This document shows, piece by piece, positions 17,379-25,972 of a DNA stretch of 40,830 nucleotides (position 1 is the stretch's first letter; each line of letters starts with the position of its first letter). The position numbers were made by a program, and so were the translations under genes. The notes below the pieces were generated by a model. It was given only the letters and a program-made list of their open reading frames with translations, had not been told where the DNA came from and searched no databases. Origin of the DNA: Pseudonocardiales bacterium (GTDB taxonomy: Bacteria > Actinomycetota > Actinomycetes > Mycobacteriales > Jatrophihabitantaceae); contig JAVEET010000293.1 of the NCBI GenBank assembly GCA_030840295.1, forward strand, positions 1 through 40,830. Direction: 5' to 3'.

Positions 17379-18097
17379 GGATCCGAGCCCGTGCGGTCAT
17401 CGAGGCCGGCGGCATTCTGCGCAACGTGTCCAGCGGGCCACCGCTCACCATCCGACGAGTGCGCCACGATGACGCGGGCGTGTGCCGGCTCTGTCTGGTC
17501 GGCACCGCCGCGGGCCCGATGAGTGGGGATGAGGTGTCGTTGGAGCTGATTCTGACCGACGGTGCCCGGGCTGAGCTGGTCGCGGCCGGCGCCAGTCTCG
17601 CGCAAGGGCGGCCGGACGGGAGGGTCGCGACGCTGTCGACGGAAGTGGGCCTCGGCGCCCACGCCGAACTGCTCGCGGCGCCGGCGCCCGTCATTGTCTC
17701 GGCGGGCAGTGCCGTCATCATCAATGTGCGGTTGCAGATGGCCGCTACCGCCACGGTCGAGTGGCGGGAGCTGCTGGTGCTCGGTCGTAGCGCAGAGCTG
17801 CCCGGGTCGGTCGAGCTGGACTGGCAGGTCGAGCGGGCGGGTAACCCGGTACTCCGTCAACGCATCGACCTCTCACAACCGGGGCTGGTGAGCTGGCCGG
17901 GCATGCTGTCCGGGCAGCGGGTTCTGGCCGCCTCGTTCGTCGCCGGGCCGGGTGTGGCCGGCCGGACGGTGGTGCTCGATCCGATGGCCGTCTCGCAGCA
18001 GGTCGATGAACGCGCGGTCCTGATGACGGTGCTTGCCTCGTCGGCCGCCGACGCGGAGTTCCGCCTTGACCAGCTGCGAAAACTCGTACTGCAATAG
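17375..18097 (+). CDS. ureD: Urease accessory protein UreD/UreH
   Basis: 240 residues, all-beta scaffold that binds apo-urease and recruits UreF-UreG for metallocentre assembly. Conserved segments are the 'T..P' core replaced by [42 protein letters not shown] (typical LE-x-x-PxPxIPFxxA region, here with VSAGS), and [11 protein letters not shown]. Last gene of the urease operon, coupled to ureG. It ends only 29 bases from the convergent tadC stop. Divergent in sequence, as UreD proteins of actinomycetes are. Confidence 0.88.
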   Translation: MRIRARAVIEAGGILRNVSSGPPLTIRRVRHDDAGVCRLCLVGTAAGPMSGDEVSLELILTDGARAELVAAGASLAQGRPDGRVATLSTEVGLGAHAELLAAPAPVIVSAGSAVIINVRLQMAATATVEWRELLVLGRSAELPGSVELDWQVERAGNPVLRQRIDLSQPGLVSWPGMLSGQRVLAASFVAGPGVAGRTVVLDPMAVSQQVDERAVLMTVLASSAADAEFRLDQLRKLVLQ

Positions 18098-18126
18098 CTC
18101 CGCGACAAGCACCGATCATTGGGTGT

Positions 18127-18891
18127 TCACGGCGCAATGCCCACGGCACCACCCGAGGCGCCGCCGGCTCCGTGGCCGAGCACCTCGCCCGCGACACCGA
18201 TAACGACCGGGATGATCCCGATGCAGATGAACGCCGGCAGGAAGCAGAAGCCCAGGGGTAGCAGCGACCACACTCCGACTCGCTCCGCGCTGGCCAGTGC
18301 CGCGGTGTGGCGATCGGCGCGGAGCTCATCCGCCAGGTCGCGAAAGGCTCCGGACAGTCTCGCTCCGGTATCTGCACACCTGCGTCCCGCCCGGGATGCC
18401 GCCTCGTAGCCGGGGCTCTCCGCCAGGCCGGCCCAGGCGAGCTTCGGCTCCGCGCCGAGCGTGAGCAAACGGCCCACCCGCCGCAGCGGCGCGACGGCGC
18501 GGACAAGTTCGGGCTGACCGGTTTCTTGGACGGCCTCGGAGACCAATGCCAGCGCGTGGTCAGGGGGCGCCCCGCTACCCAGCGCGCTTGCGATCAGGTC
18601 GAGCAGCATTGCCAGCGACCGAGAATCTGTTCGCGTCACGGGGTGGCCGATCCCCAGGCGAGACGTGATCAAACCGGCGATGGTTGCGCTCACCGCGGCC
18701 GCGACCGGCCCGGCCAGGAGCAACCCCAACGATCCGCCACCCACGGCGGCAACGACTGGCAGCATTCGCGCACGACGAGCGGTCGAGGTCCGCCGATGAC
18801 TGGCCGATGACCGAACTCGGCTCCGCCCTTGGTACCCGGACCGACAGCACACGAGAAACCCGGCGCCGGCCAACCAGAAGAGCGGGCTCAC
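18127..18891 (-). CDS. tadC: Tad secretion membrane protein TadC-like (T2SS-F domain)
   Basis: About 254 residues from a GTG that overlaps the tadB stop (GTGA). It has an N-terminal hydrophobic segment, a further pair of TM segments around residues 43-75, a cytoplasmic T2SSF helical domain (LDLIASALGSGAPPDHALALV, AGLAESPGYEAASRAGRR, GARLSGAFRDLADELR), and a C-terminal TM hairpin (LPLGFCFLPAFICIGIIPVVIGVAGEVL). The last is the LP.G.CFLPAFI hallmark of TadC proteins. Platform protein of the pilus-assembly machine. Beyond its stop the next gene is the convergent ureD, so no pilin follows. Confidence 0.85.
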   Translation of the reverse strand: MSPLFWLAGAGFLVCCRSGYQGRSRVRSSASHRRTSTARRARMLPVVAAVGGGSLGLLLAGPVAAAVSATIAGLITSRLGIGHPVTRTDSRSLAMLLDLIASALGSGAPPDHALALVSEAVQETGQPELVRAVAPLRRVGRLLTLGAEPKLAWAGLAESPGYEAASRAGRRCADTGARLSGAFRDLADELRADRHTAALASAERVGVWSLLPLGFCFLPAFICIGIIPVVIGVAGEVLGHGAGGASGGAVGIAP

Positions 18892-19820
18892 GGCTGGACC
18901 CGCTGGGTCAGCGCCATGGTCCAGACGATTCCGACGAGATCCAGGCTGACGCCCAGGATCAGGGCCACCTGCCCCGGCCCGCTCCGGAGCAGGACCTGGT
19001 CGGGCCGGGCTCCCATGGCCTCACCCATGCCGAGCCCGACGAGCGGCAACAGCGCCAGCAGGATGGCCGACGTCCTCGGACCGGTCAGGGCTGCCGAGAC
19101 CGCCCGCCGGATCTCGCGGTCGGCGATGAGGTCCGCCCGCACCCCTCGCAACAGGACGGACAGCGGCGCGCCGGCGCGCCCGGCCACCCTGCTCGCCAGC
19201 CCCAGGCCGACCAAGCCGGGATCCGCGCCACCTCCGCCCAGGTCGTCGTACAGGACCGGGCAGACATCCTGGCCTAGGGCGGCCTGGCCTGCAGCAACCT
19301 GAAACGTCGGGCGGTAGTACTCGGAAACCGACGCAGCGGCCTTGAAGGCGCCCTCGACCGTGGCGCCACTGGCGTAATCGGCGTCCAGTGCCGCCACGGC
19401 TGTCACCAGTTCCGCACGGCGCTGAGCGAGCGCCCGCCCAGAGAGCAACAACGACCCACACCGTTGCAGAACACCGCCGGCAACGACCCAGAGTGCAGCC
19501 GGAACCAGGCCGCCCAGCGCGAACACGCCGACAGCTCCCAGCCCCAGGGCGGCCCAGCCCAGGTGGGTTTGCCTTCGCGAGAAAGGCCGGTCGCCAGTCA
19601 TAATCAGCCGCGGCCGGCCGGTCGCGGTTGCCGCGGCCCCTTCTGAAGCTGACCCTTCGGAAGCGCATTGCGCGACCGATCGTCGCGGCCACGGCGCCGT
19701 CGAGGACGCCAATCGGTCGGCGGCCAACCAGGCCAGCCGAGCCCGTGTGGGATCGGGCGGGCGCAGCAGCATCAGGCCGGCACCCAGCAGGCCGAACACG
19801 AGTGCAGTCATCTCCGGCAC
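18888..19820 (-). CDS. tadB: Tad secretion membrane protein TadB-like (T2SS-F domain)
   Basis: 310 residues. I choose GTG 19820 because GAGGAGG sits just upstream; an ATG at 19811 overlaps the tadA stop but is poorly spaced from that site. Hydrophobic segments at residues 5-20 and about 88-120, then a T2SSF region (LVTAVAALDADYASGATVEGAFKAA; GLGLASRVAGRAGAPLSVLLRGVRADL), then TM segments ILLALLPLVGLGMGEAMGA and VALILGVSLDLVGIVWTMAL. The G.PLG-like 'AGAP' and terminal TM pair are typical of TadB. Works with TadC and the TadA ATPase. Confidence 0.82.
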   Translation of the reverse strand: MPEMTALVFGLLGAGLMLLRPPDPTRARLAWLAADRLASSTAPWPRRSVAQCASEGSASEGAAATATGRPRLIMTGDRPFSRRQTHLGWAALGLGAVGVFALGGLVPAALWVVAGGVLQRCGSLLLSGRALAQRRAELVTAVAALDADYASGATVEGAFKAAASVSEYYRPTFQVAAGQAALGQDVCPVLYDDLGGGGADPGLVGLGLASRVAGRAGAPLSVLLRGVRADLIADREIRRAVSAALTGPRTSAILLALLPLVGLGMGEAMGARPDQVLLRSGPGQVALILGVSLDLVGIVWTMALTQRVQP

Positions 19821-21028
19821 CCGGCCTCCTCGTCGGCCCGGTCGGGGCCGGTTGGGGCGTCGGTCAGCAGCTCCGGCACCGCGATGCCTGCCACGTAGAT
19901 CCGACCGGCCAGCTCAGCGGCGGCCGGCCCCCGCCCGCCCGCCCGACTCCAGACGGTGTCCGGCCCGGCCGCCCGGTCGGACCGGCTCCACAGGCCGATC
20001 TCGGTGAGCTGTCGGACGCCGCCGCGATCGCGCCCCAACTGGATCACCACGTCGAGGCCGCTTCGAGCCTGGGCGCCGAGTACCTCAGCAGACATCCCGC
20101 CCAACGCCGCAAGCGCCACGAGCCGGGCCGGCACGTCGCCCATCGAGTTCGCGTGCACGGTGGCAGCACCCCCCGAGTGACCGGTATTCAGCGCCGCCAA
20201 CAATTCCACGATCTCCGCACCCCGAAACTCGCCGACCACCAGCCGATCAGCTCGCATCCGAAGGGACTGCCGGAACAGCTCCCGCAGTCCCACCGCCCCC
20301 GCCTGCTCGATGTTGGCGGATCGGGCATGCAGGCCGACTACGTGCGGGTGATCGACGGCCAGCTCCGGTGCGTCCTCGATCGTGACAATCCGCTCCGTCG
20401 GCGCAACCGTCGAGAGTAGCGCTGCGAGCAAGGTGGTCTTTCCCGCCCCAGTACCGCCACTGATCAGCAGGGTCATTCGCGCGCTCACCAGGGCCTGCAG
20501 CACCTCGGCCATCGCCGCCGACAGCAGCCCGGCCCGCACCAGATCCTCCATGGTCAACCGGCGACGGCTCAGCACGCGTAACGACAATGTCGGGTGATCC
20601 ACCAGCGGTGGCAGGATCGCATGCAGCCTGGTGCCGTCGGGCAGCGAAGCATCGACGAACGGTGCAGCATCGTCCAAGCGACGCCCAGCCTGTGCGGCGA
20701 GTCGGACGGCGAGCACCCGCACCGCTGAGTCCGAGGCGAATTGCACGGTGGACCGCTCGAATCCAGAGCCGCGGTCGAACCAGATCTCCTCCGGAGCGTT
20801 GACCAGGACGTCCGTGACACCCGGTAAGGCCAGCAACTCCTCGAGCGGACCGGCACCTCGAAGTTCGGCTGAGAGCTGCCCGGACAGCTCGGCGAGAGCA
20901 CCGGAGTCGACGACGAGCTCGGATTCCCGCAAGGTCAGGGCCCCCAGGTCGGGCGACGCCGAGTCCGCAGCCATCCGTAGCCGCACCCGCTCCAGCAGAG
21001 GCGGAGGCATCACCATCCCGCGGTTCAC
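19808..21028 (-). CDS. tadA: Type II/IV secretion ATPase TadA/CpaF-like
   Basis: About 406 residues from GTG 21028, which overlaps the ssd stop (GTGA) and has GAGG upstream; a start at 21043 is possible. Motifs: Walker A SGGTGAGKTTLLAALL, Asp box RIVTIEDAPELAVDHPHVV, Walker B DRLVVGEFRGAEIVELLAALNTGHSGGAATVHANS and His box. The usual Asp-Glu at Walker B reads VVGEFRGAE, consistent with CpaF (VGEVRGAE). It is the cytosolic hexameric motor that drives Tad pilus extension. The N-terminal ADDLD-like region (GVTDVLVNAPEEIWFDRG) is also typical. Confidence 0.93.
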   Translation of the reverse strand: MNRGMVMPPPLLERVRLRMAADSASPDLGALTLRESELVVDSGALAELSGQLSAELRGAGPLEELLALPGVTDVLVNAPEEIWFDRGSGFERSTVQFASDSAVRVLAVRLAAQAGRRLDDAAPFVDASLPDGTRLHAILPPLVDHPTLSLRVLSRRRLTMEDLVRAGLLSAAMAEVLQALVSARMTLLISGGTGAGKTTLLAALLSTVAPTERIVTIEDAPELAVDHPHVVGLHARSANIEQAGAVGLRELFRQSLRMRADRLVVGEFRGAEIVELLAALNTGHSGGAATVHANSMGDVPARLVALAALGGMSAEVLGAQARSGLDVVIQLGRDRGGVRQLTEIGLWSRSDRAAGPDTVWSRAGGRGPAAAELAGRIYVAGIAVPELLTDAPTGPDRADEEAGCRR

Positions 21029-21747
21029 GCCGCTGCCTCGCAACTGCTCGGCCCGGTGGCCAGGACGGCCCGGGCCAACCGCCGGCTGCCCCGGCGAAGC
21101 CGTGACATGTTCAGCCCCGAGGGCCGCGAGCTTGTTGGGTCGTACGGGATCTCACCGATCACCGGCAAGCCCAGCAGGTGACCGATCCGTTGAGCAGGCA
21201 GGTTCCGGCAGGTTCGGCGCACCGCGACCGTGCTCCTGGAGGCATCAAGACCGGCTGCGATCAGCGCAGCGGCGGTGACGGCGCGAACCTCGGCCGGAAC
21301 GACCAGCACGACTCGATGACAGCGTTCCAACGCGACCGCCCGTACCGGGGAAGACCACCTCGGCAGGTCCACTACGACCGTCCCGGCTTGGCTCGCCGCG
21401 CCGATCACCCGATCGACCGCGTCCGGCAGCAAATCAGCCGCCGAGTCAGCCGCCAGGAAGGACACCCGGTTCCATCGGGGCAGGCTTTCCAGCAGTACCG
21501 CCGGATCGAGCGTCCCGCCCCGCAAGTGCACCTGACGCCATCGCGGCCCAGGCACCTGCTCACAGCCCAACAGCACGTCGATGCCACCGCCCATCGGATC
21601 GCAATCGAGCAGGAAGACCGGACCGGGGGTGACACCGGGACCGAGACCGCCCGGCTCAGCCGCGCAACCGGCCAAGACTGCCGCCAGCACGCTCGCCCCA
21701 GCGCCGCCGCAGCCCGACAACACCCCGATCACCCGTCCAGACGCCAT
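21025..21747 (-). CDS. ssd: Septum-site determining protein Ssd / CpaE-like MinD-family ATPase
   Basis: 240 residues from ATG 21747. N-terminus RVIGVLSGCGGAGASVLAAVLA is where MinD/ParA proteins have a deviant Walker A (KGGxGKT); here the signature lysine is not present, as I recall for mycobacterial Ssd (Rv3660c). FLLDCDPMGGGIDVLLG corresponds to the MinD DxDPxxG switch, and VVVDLPRW is the Walker B-like strand. It is coupled to tadA and divergent from the HAD hydrolase. Ssd has been linked to septum regulation and CpaE to localising Tad pili. Two DnaA-box-like sequences lie upstream. Confidence 0.85.
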   Translation of the reverse strand: MASGRVIGVLSGCGGAGASVLAAVLAGCAAEPGGLGPGVTPGPVFLLDCDPMGGGIDVLLGCEQVPGPRWRQVHLRGGTLDPAVLLESLPRWNRVSFLAADSAADLLPDAVDRVIGAASQAGTVVVDLPRWSSPVRAVALERCHRVVLVVPAEVRAVTAAALIAAGLDASRSTVAVRRTCRNLPAQRIGHLLGLPVIGEIPYDPTSSRPSGLNMSRLRRGSRRLARAVLATGPSSCEAAA

Positions 21748-21797
21748 GTATCGAGAGTGACTCGCGAAGGCCCTCGGCCAGCAGTCCCTGGACGATC

Positions 21798-21825
21798 TGT
21801 GGATAACTCCTCGCCCTGTGGACAG
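21798..21825. promoter_or_regulatory. Two DnaA-box-like 9-mers in the ssd/HAD divergent region
   Basis: TGTGGATAA at 21798-21806 is the reverse complement of the DnaA box TTATCCACA, and TGTGGACAG at 21817-21825 is one base off the reverse of TTGTCCACA. They point the same way, 19 bases start to start, in a 110-base divergent intergenic region. They could be a DnaA-responsive regulatory site or chance. Confidence 0.4.
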
Positions 21826-21857
21826 CTCGGCGCCCAGCGAGTGGCTATCCTCGGCGG

Positions 21858-22655
21858 GTGGCCAGCGCAGCGGCATTCTTCGACCTCGACAAGACGATCA
21901 TCGCCAAGTCGAGCACTCTTGCCTTCGGTAGACCCTTCTATCAGGGCGGCTTGATCAACCGTCGTGCTGTGTTGCGCAGTGCCTACGCGCAATTCGTGTT
22001 CGCCCTGGCCGGCGCCGATGAAGACCAGATGGCTCGGATGCGCGACTACCTCACGGCCATGTGCAGCGGCTGGGATGTCCAGCAGATCCGCGACATCGTC
22101 AACGAGACCCTGCACGAGATCATCGACCCGCTGGTCTACAACGAAGCGGTTGAGTTGATCGCCGATCATAAGGCCGCCGGGCGCGATGTCGTGATCATCT
22201 CGTCCTCCGGCGACGAGGTGGTGCGCCCGATCGGCGAGATGGTGGGTGCTGATCACGTCATCGCCACTCGGATGGTCGTGGCCGAGGGCAAGTACACCGG
22301 CGAGATCGAGTACTACGCCTACGGTCCCCACAAGGCGGAGGGTCTGCGGGCGCTGGCCGAGGAGCGGGGCTACGACCTGGCCGCGAGCTACGCCTACTCC
22401 GATTCCATCACCGACGCCCCGATGCTCGAAGCGGTCGGTCATCCGTTTGCGGTCAACCCCGACAAAGCCCTTCGCAAGTTGGCCGTGGAAAAGGGCTGGT
22501 CGATCCTCGCCTTCACTAATGCCGTCCCGCTGCGAGAGCGGCTGTCCGGCTTGAAACCGCCGCGGGCCGGTACGACTGCAGCCGTCGCCGGCGCCCTGGC
22601 AGGTGCTGCGGTGCTGGCCTGGTACAGCCATAGCCGGCGGGCCGCACGCGACTGA
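21858..22655 (+). CDS. HAD-superfamily IB phosphatase (SerB-like)
   Basis: 265 residues from GTG 21858. HAD motif I is AAFFDLDKTII (DxDxT), motif II is VIISSSGDEVV (Ser), motif III Lys is in GPHKAEGLRAL and motif IV is AYSDSITDAPML (D-x-x-x-D). The helical cap and the TSS/SS..E lead toward the subfamily IB (HAD-SF-IB) proteins related to phosphoserine phosphatase and lysophosphatidic acid phosphatases. A C-terminal hydrophobic segment (GTTAAVAGALAGAAVLAWYS) followed by basic residues suggests membrane tethering. Its pairing with ssd/tad genes is conserved in actinomycetes (Rv3661 in M. tuberculosis, from memory). Substrate unknown. Confidence 0.9.
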   Translation: MASAAAFFDLDKTIIAKSSTLAFGRPFYQGGLINRRAVLRSAYAQFVFALAGADEDQMARMRDYLTAMCSGWDVQQIRDIVNETLHEIIDPLVYNEAVELIADHKAAGRDVVIISSSGDEVVRPIGEMVGADHVIATRMVVAEGKYTGEIEYYAYGPHKAEGLRALAEERGYDLAASYAYSDSITDAPMLEAVGHPFAVNPDKALRKLAVEKGWSILAFTNAVPLRERLSGLKPPRAGTTAAVAGALAGAAVLAWYSHSRRAARD

Positions 22656-22958
22656 ATCAGTGAGTACTCGCCCGTAAACAAGGGACTCTATTGCTTCACC
22701 AAGCCGACAGGAGTACCAATAGGGGCACGGAATCTTCGATCGGCTATGGCGGTCCAGCCCCCACCGGTCGTGGACTCCGCCAGTGGACAAACGGGCACCC
22801 ACGCGGCGATGAAGCCACGCTAAAGGCTGTCGACGCGGACCTACCGGCCCGCGCCTGACCTTTCAGGTGCACGCATGGTAACCCGATTGCCCGCACGAGG
22901 GCACCGCGCTCCGGCCCGGTGCCCTCGGCCTTGTCACCGACGGTTCACGCGCTCGGGC
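22656..22958. other. Convergent intergenic stretch, 303 bases, non-coding
   Basis: No coding frame with homologue-like character is visible. Its right end holds a strong hairpin (separate entry); the rest shows no repeat or RNA gene that I recognise. Confidence 0.6.
22896..22927. terminator. Strong hairpin terminator between convergent genes
   Basis: Perfect 11-base arms CGAGGGCACCG and CGGTGCCCTCG with a 10-base loop, placed just after the end of the leftward Fic-like gene and 240 bases after the HAD gene. It can fold from either strand. No long T-run follows, as is common for actinomycete terminators. Confidence 0.7.
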
Positions 22959-23756
22959 TCAGCCGCGCTGTATCGCCTCGCAGATCGCCAGTGATTCGCG
23001 TACACCGAGTTCGACCGCCCCGCAGCAATGCCGGATCCAGCCCAGCACGCCGGCTTCGTCCGCACGCCGGTAACCCTCGAGCGCCGTTTCCATCTCCTGG
23101 CGCAACTCGAGGTGTCCGACCTCGAAGGGCACCAGCGATTTGGGATCGAGGCCACGCTCGATCAGGGTGAGGCGGGCGGCGGCCCGGGCCACCACTCCGG
23201 AAGCCGGCGCGAAGGCATCCAGCGACAGCACCTCGGCCTGGACGATCGCTGCCACCACGACCGCGGGCGCCGAAGTTCGCGCCAAGACGTCGGCGAGTAC
23301 GTCCAACCGGTGTGCCACCTCCCGATCCGGCCGGGGACGGCCGAGGTCCGCGGCTTCGGCCAGGTCAGCTGCCGCCAGCGCGTGCAGCCTGGCCAACACC
23401 TGCCGATGCGCGCCGCCCCAGATGTCAGCCAGCGCCGCCAGTTCGACCGACACCCGCAACGCGCCCTGGACGATCGGGTCGCTGCCCTGCCCGGCTCGTA
23501 CCTGTTCGAGCGTCGCCGGCGAGCCGGCCAGGACGGCCGAGGCCCATGCGCCGCGCAGCAATGATTCGGCGGACACATCGGCCGAACGGCGCCGGAGAAC
23601 CCGGTTGCCGAGGAGTCCGTCCACCGCCCGACGACTGCCGGCCACGCCGTCGGAGATGCCGGGTAGTTCCAGCAATGGCGCCAAAGGGTCACCGGCGCCG
23701 AGCGCGTTGGTGTTTCCGCTGGTGCCCGTACCGCTGCTCGGTCCGCCGTCGATCAT
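22959..23756 (-). CDS. Degenerate Fic/DOC-fold protein (often annotated 'oxidoreductase')
   Basis: About 265 residues from ATG 23756 (MIDGGPSSGTGTSG); the frame is open farther upstream but that part overlaps acs and is a shadow. The body (DPLAPLLELPGISDGV, RSADVSAESLLRGAWASAVLAG, RQVLARLHALAAADL, then VVVAAIVQAEVLSLDAFAPASGVVARAAARLTLIERGLDPKSLVP) aligns by eye with Fic proteins, whose active motif is HPFxxGNGRxxR. Here that position reads DAFAPASGVVAR: the catalytic His and the GNGR core are missing. So AMP-transfer activity is unlikely and a binding role more so. It is divergent from acs, an association I recall in Streptomyces. Confidence 0.65.
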   Translation of the reverse strand: MIDGGPSSGTGTSGNTNALGAGDPLAPLLELPGISDGVAGSRRAVDGLLGNRVLRRRSADVSAESLLRGAWASAVLAGSPATLEQVRAGQGSDPIVQGALRVSVELAALADIWGGAHRQVLARLHALAAADLAEAADLGRPRPDREVAHRLDVLADVLARTSAPAVVVAAIVQAEVLSLDAFAPASGVVARAAARLTLIERGLDPKSLVPFEVGHLELRQEMETALEGYRRADEAGVLGWIRHCCGAVELGVRESLAICEAIQRG

Positions 23757-23933
23757 CACGCACCGAACGGTAACCACAGCCGGCCCGGCGCCGGTGCCGG
23801 GCCCGGCCAAGATGTACGCCGCGTCTCGGCCGCCTTCTCCCAGCGATGGATTGCGCACTAAGTTCGAGACAACCACACGCAGCAGACCGTCACCGCGTCG
23901 TGGGTACCGATTGCGGGCGAACGAAGGAGCAAA

Positions 23934-25934
23934 ATGACCGAGGCGAGCAGTCAGAGTGGCCTGTCCAACCTGTTGCACGAGGAACGCCGGTTTCCGCCGA
24001 CGCCAGAATTCGCCGAGGCGGCGAACTACTCGGCGGATGCCTACGAATCCGCGGCGAAGGACCGGCTCGCTTTCTGGGATACCCAGGCGCGCCGCCTGGA
24101 CTGGCACCGGGAATGGACTGAGACCCTCGACTGGTCGGCCGCACCCTTCGCGCAATGGTTCGTCGGCGGCACCCTGAACGCGTCGGTGAACTGTGTGGAC
24201 CGGCATGTCGCGGCCGGTCGCGGAGACAGGGTGGCCATCCACTTCGAAGGCGAACCGGGTGACACCCGCTCGATCACGTACGCGGAGCTAGCCGTTCTGG
24301 TGGCGCAGGCGGCGCACGCGCTGACCGAGCTGGGCGTCCGGACCGGTGACCGGGTGGCCATCTACCTTCCGATGATTCCCGAGGCGGTCGTCTCGATGCT
24401 GGCCTGTGCCCGGATCGGCGCGGCCCACTCGGTGATCTTCGGGGGATTCTCCGCTCAGGCCATCTATGACCGGGTGGTCGACGCCGGGGCCAAGCTGGTC
24501 ATCACCTCAGACGGTGGCTGGCGCCGCGGCAAGGTCTTCCCGCTCAAGCCGGTGGTGGACGAGGCGCTGGAGAAGTTCGGACCGGGCGAATCGCCGGTCG
24601 CCCATGTGCTCGTCGTCAAACGGGGGGACAACGAGGTGGCGTTCACCGAGGGCCGCGACCTGTGGTGGTCCGACGTCGTGGATAAGCAATCGAAGCACCA
24701 CGAACCCGAATTCTTCGACGCCGAGAACCCCTTGTTCATCCTCTACACCTCAGGAACCACTGGCAAACCAAAGGGAATCCTGCACACCACCGGCGGATAT
24801 CTGACCCAGGTGGCCTATACCCATCACGCGGCGTTCGACCTCAAGCCCGAGACGGATGTCTACTGGTGCACGGCCGACATCGGTTGGGTAACCGGGCATT
24901 CCTACATCGTGTACGGGCCCCTGGCCAACGGAGCGACTCAGGTCATCTACGAGGGCACGCCGGACACCCCCCACCAGGGGCGGTTCTGGGAACTCGTACA
25001 GAAATACGGCATCACCATCCTGTACACCGCGCCGACGGCCATCCGCACGTTCATGAAGTGGGGTGCAGACATCCCGGCCAAGTTCGACCTGTCTTCGTTG
25101 CGGCTTCTCGGATCGGTCGGCGAACCGATCAACCCTGAGGCCTGGATGTGGTACCGCCAGGTCATCGGCGGCGACCGCTGCCCCGTCGTGGACACCTGGT
25201 GGCAGACCGAGACCGGCGCGATCATGATCAGCCCGTTGCCCGGCGTTACCGCGGCCAAGCCGGGGTCGGCCATGCGCGCACTGCCAGGGATTTCGGCGGA
25301 CGTGGTGGACGATCAGGCCCAGCCGGTGCCCAACGGTGGTGGCGGCCTGCTGGTGCTCACCGAGCCGTGGCCGGCCATGCTGCGCGGCATCTGGCGCGAC
25401 GACGAGCGTTTCGTCGAAACCTATTGGTCACGGTTCGCAGCACAGGGCTTCTACTTCGCCGGCGACGGCGCCAAGAAGGACGAGGACGGTGACCTGTGGC
25501 TGCTCGGGCGGGTTGACGACGTCATGAACATCTCCGGCCACCGCATCTCGACCACGGAGGTGGAGTCGGCGCTGGTGTCCCACCCAGCGGTGGCCGAGGC
25601 CGCGGTGGTCGGGGCCACCGATCCGACCACCGGTCAGGCCATCGTGGCGTTCGTCATCCTGCGTGGCTCGGCCACCGAGGAACAGGCTGCCGGTGGCGAG
25701 CAGATCGTGACCGAACTGCGCAATCATGTCGCCAAGGAGATCGGGGCGATCGCCAAGCCGCGGCAGATCCTCGTGGTGGCCGAACTCCCCAAGACCCGCT
25801 CGGGCAAGATCATGCGCCGTTTACTGCGCGATGTCGCCGAACACCGATCCATCGGTGACGTCACCACGCTGGCGGACTCGTCCGTGATGAACCTGATCTC
25901 CCAGGGGATGTCGTCGGGAAAGGCGGAGGACTGA
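23934..25934 (+). CDS. acs: Acetyl-CoA synthetase (AMP-forming)
   Basis: Activates acetate to acetyl-CoA by way of acetyl-AMP. 666 residues, full family length, with N-terminal ACAS_N, AMP-binding P-loop YTSGTTGKPKGILHTTGGYL, A5 motif DTWWQTETGAIMISPLPG, YFAGDGAKKDEDGDLWLLGRVDDVMNISGHRIST, and the C-terminal KTRSGKIMRRLLR with the catalytic Lys that Pat-type acetyltransferases modify. ATG 23934 is preceded by AAGGAG at ideal spacing. Monocistronic, divergent from the Fic-like gene and convergent with the SDR. Cytosolic. Confidence 0.97.
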   Translation: MTEASSQSGLSNLLHEERRFPPTPEFAEAANYSADAYESAAKDRLAFWDTQARRLDWHREWTETLDWSAAPFAQWFVGGTLNASVNCVDRHVAAGRGDRVAIHFEGEPGDTRSITYAELAVLVAQAAHALTELGVRTGDRVAIYLPMIPEAVVSMLACARIGAAHSVIFGGFSAQAIYDRVVDAGAKLVITSDGGWRRGKVFPLKPVVDEALEKFGPGESPVAHVLVVKRGDNEVAFTEGRDLWWSDVVDKQSKHHEPEFFDAENPLFILYTSGTTGKPKGILHTTGGYLTQVAYTHHAAFDLKPETDVYWCTADIGWVTGHSYIVYGPLANGATQVIYEGTPDTPHQGRFWELVQKYGITILYTAPTAIRTFMKWGADIPAKFDLSSLRLLGSVGEPINPEAWMWYRQVIGGDRCPVVDTWWQTETGAIMISPLPGVTAAKPGSAMRALPGISADVVDDQAQPVPNGGGGLLVLTEPWPAMLRGIWRDDERFVETYWSRFAAQGFYFAGDGAKKDEDGDLWLLGRVDDVMNISGHRISTTEVESALVSHPAVAEAAVVGATDPTTGQAIVAFVILRGSATEEQAAGGEQIVTELRNHVAKEIGAIAKPRQILVVAELPKTRSGKIMRRLLRDVAEHRSIGDVTTLADSSVMNLISQGMSSGKAED

Positions 25935-25972
25935 TCAGCGAGGGCTGAAGGCGCAACAGCACGGCGCTGTCG

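Noticed and set aside
23757-24242. N-terminal extension of the Fic-like gene
   Set aside because: It overlaps the start of acs in antisense and is low complexity; family content begins at 23756.
25950-25972. Bidirectional terminator between acs and the SDR
   Set aside because: ACAGC-n5-GCTGT has only a five-base stem and no T-run.
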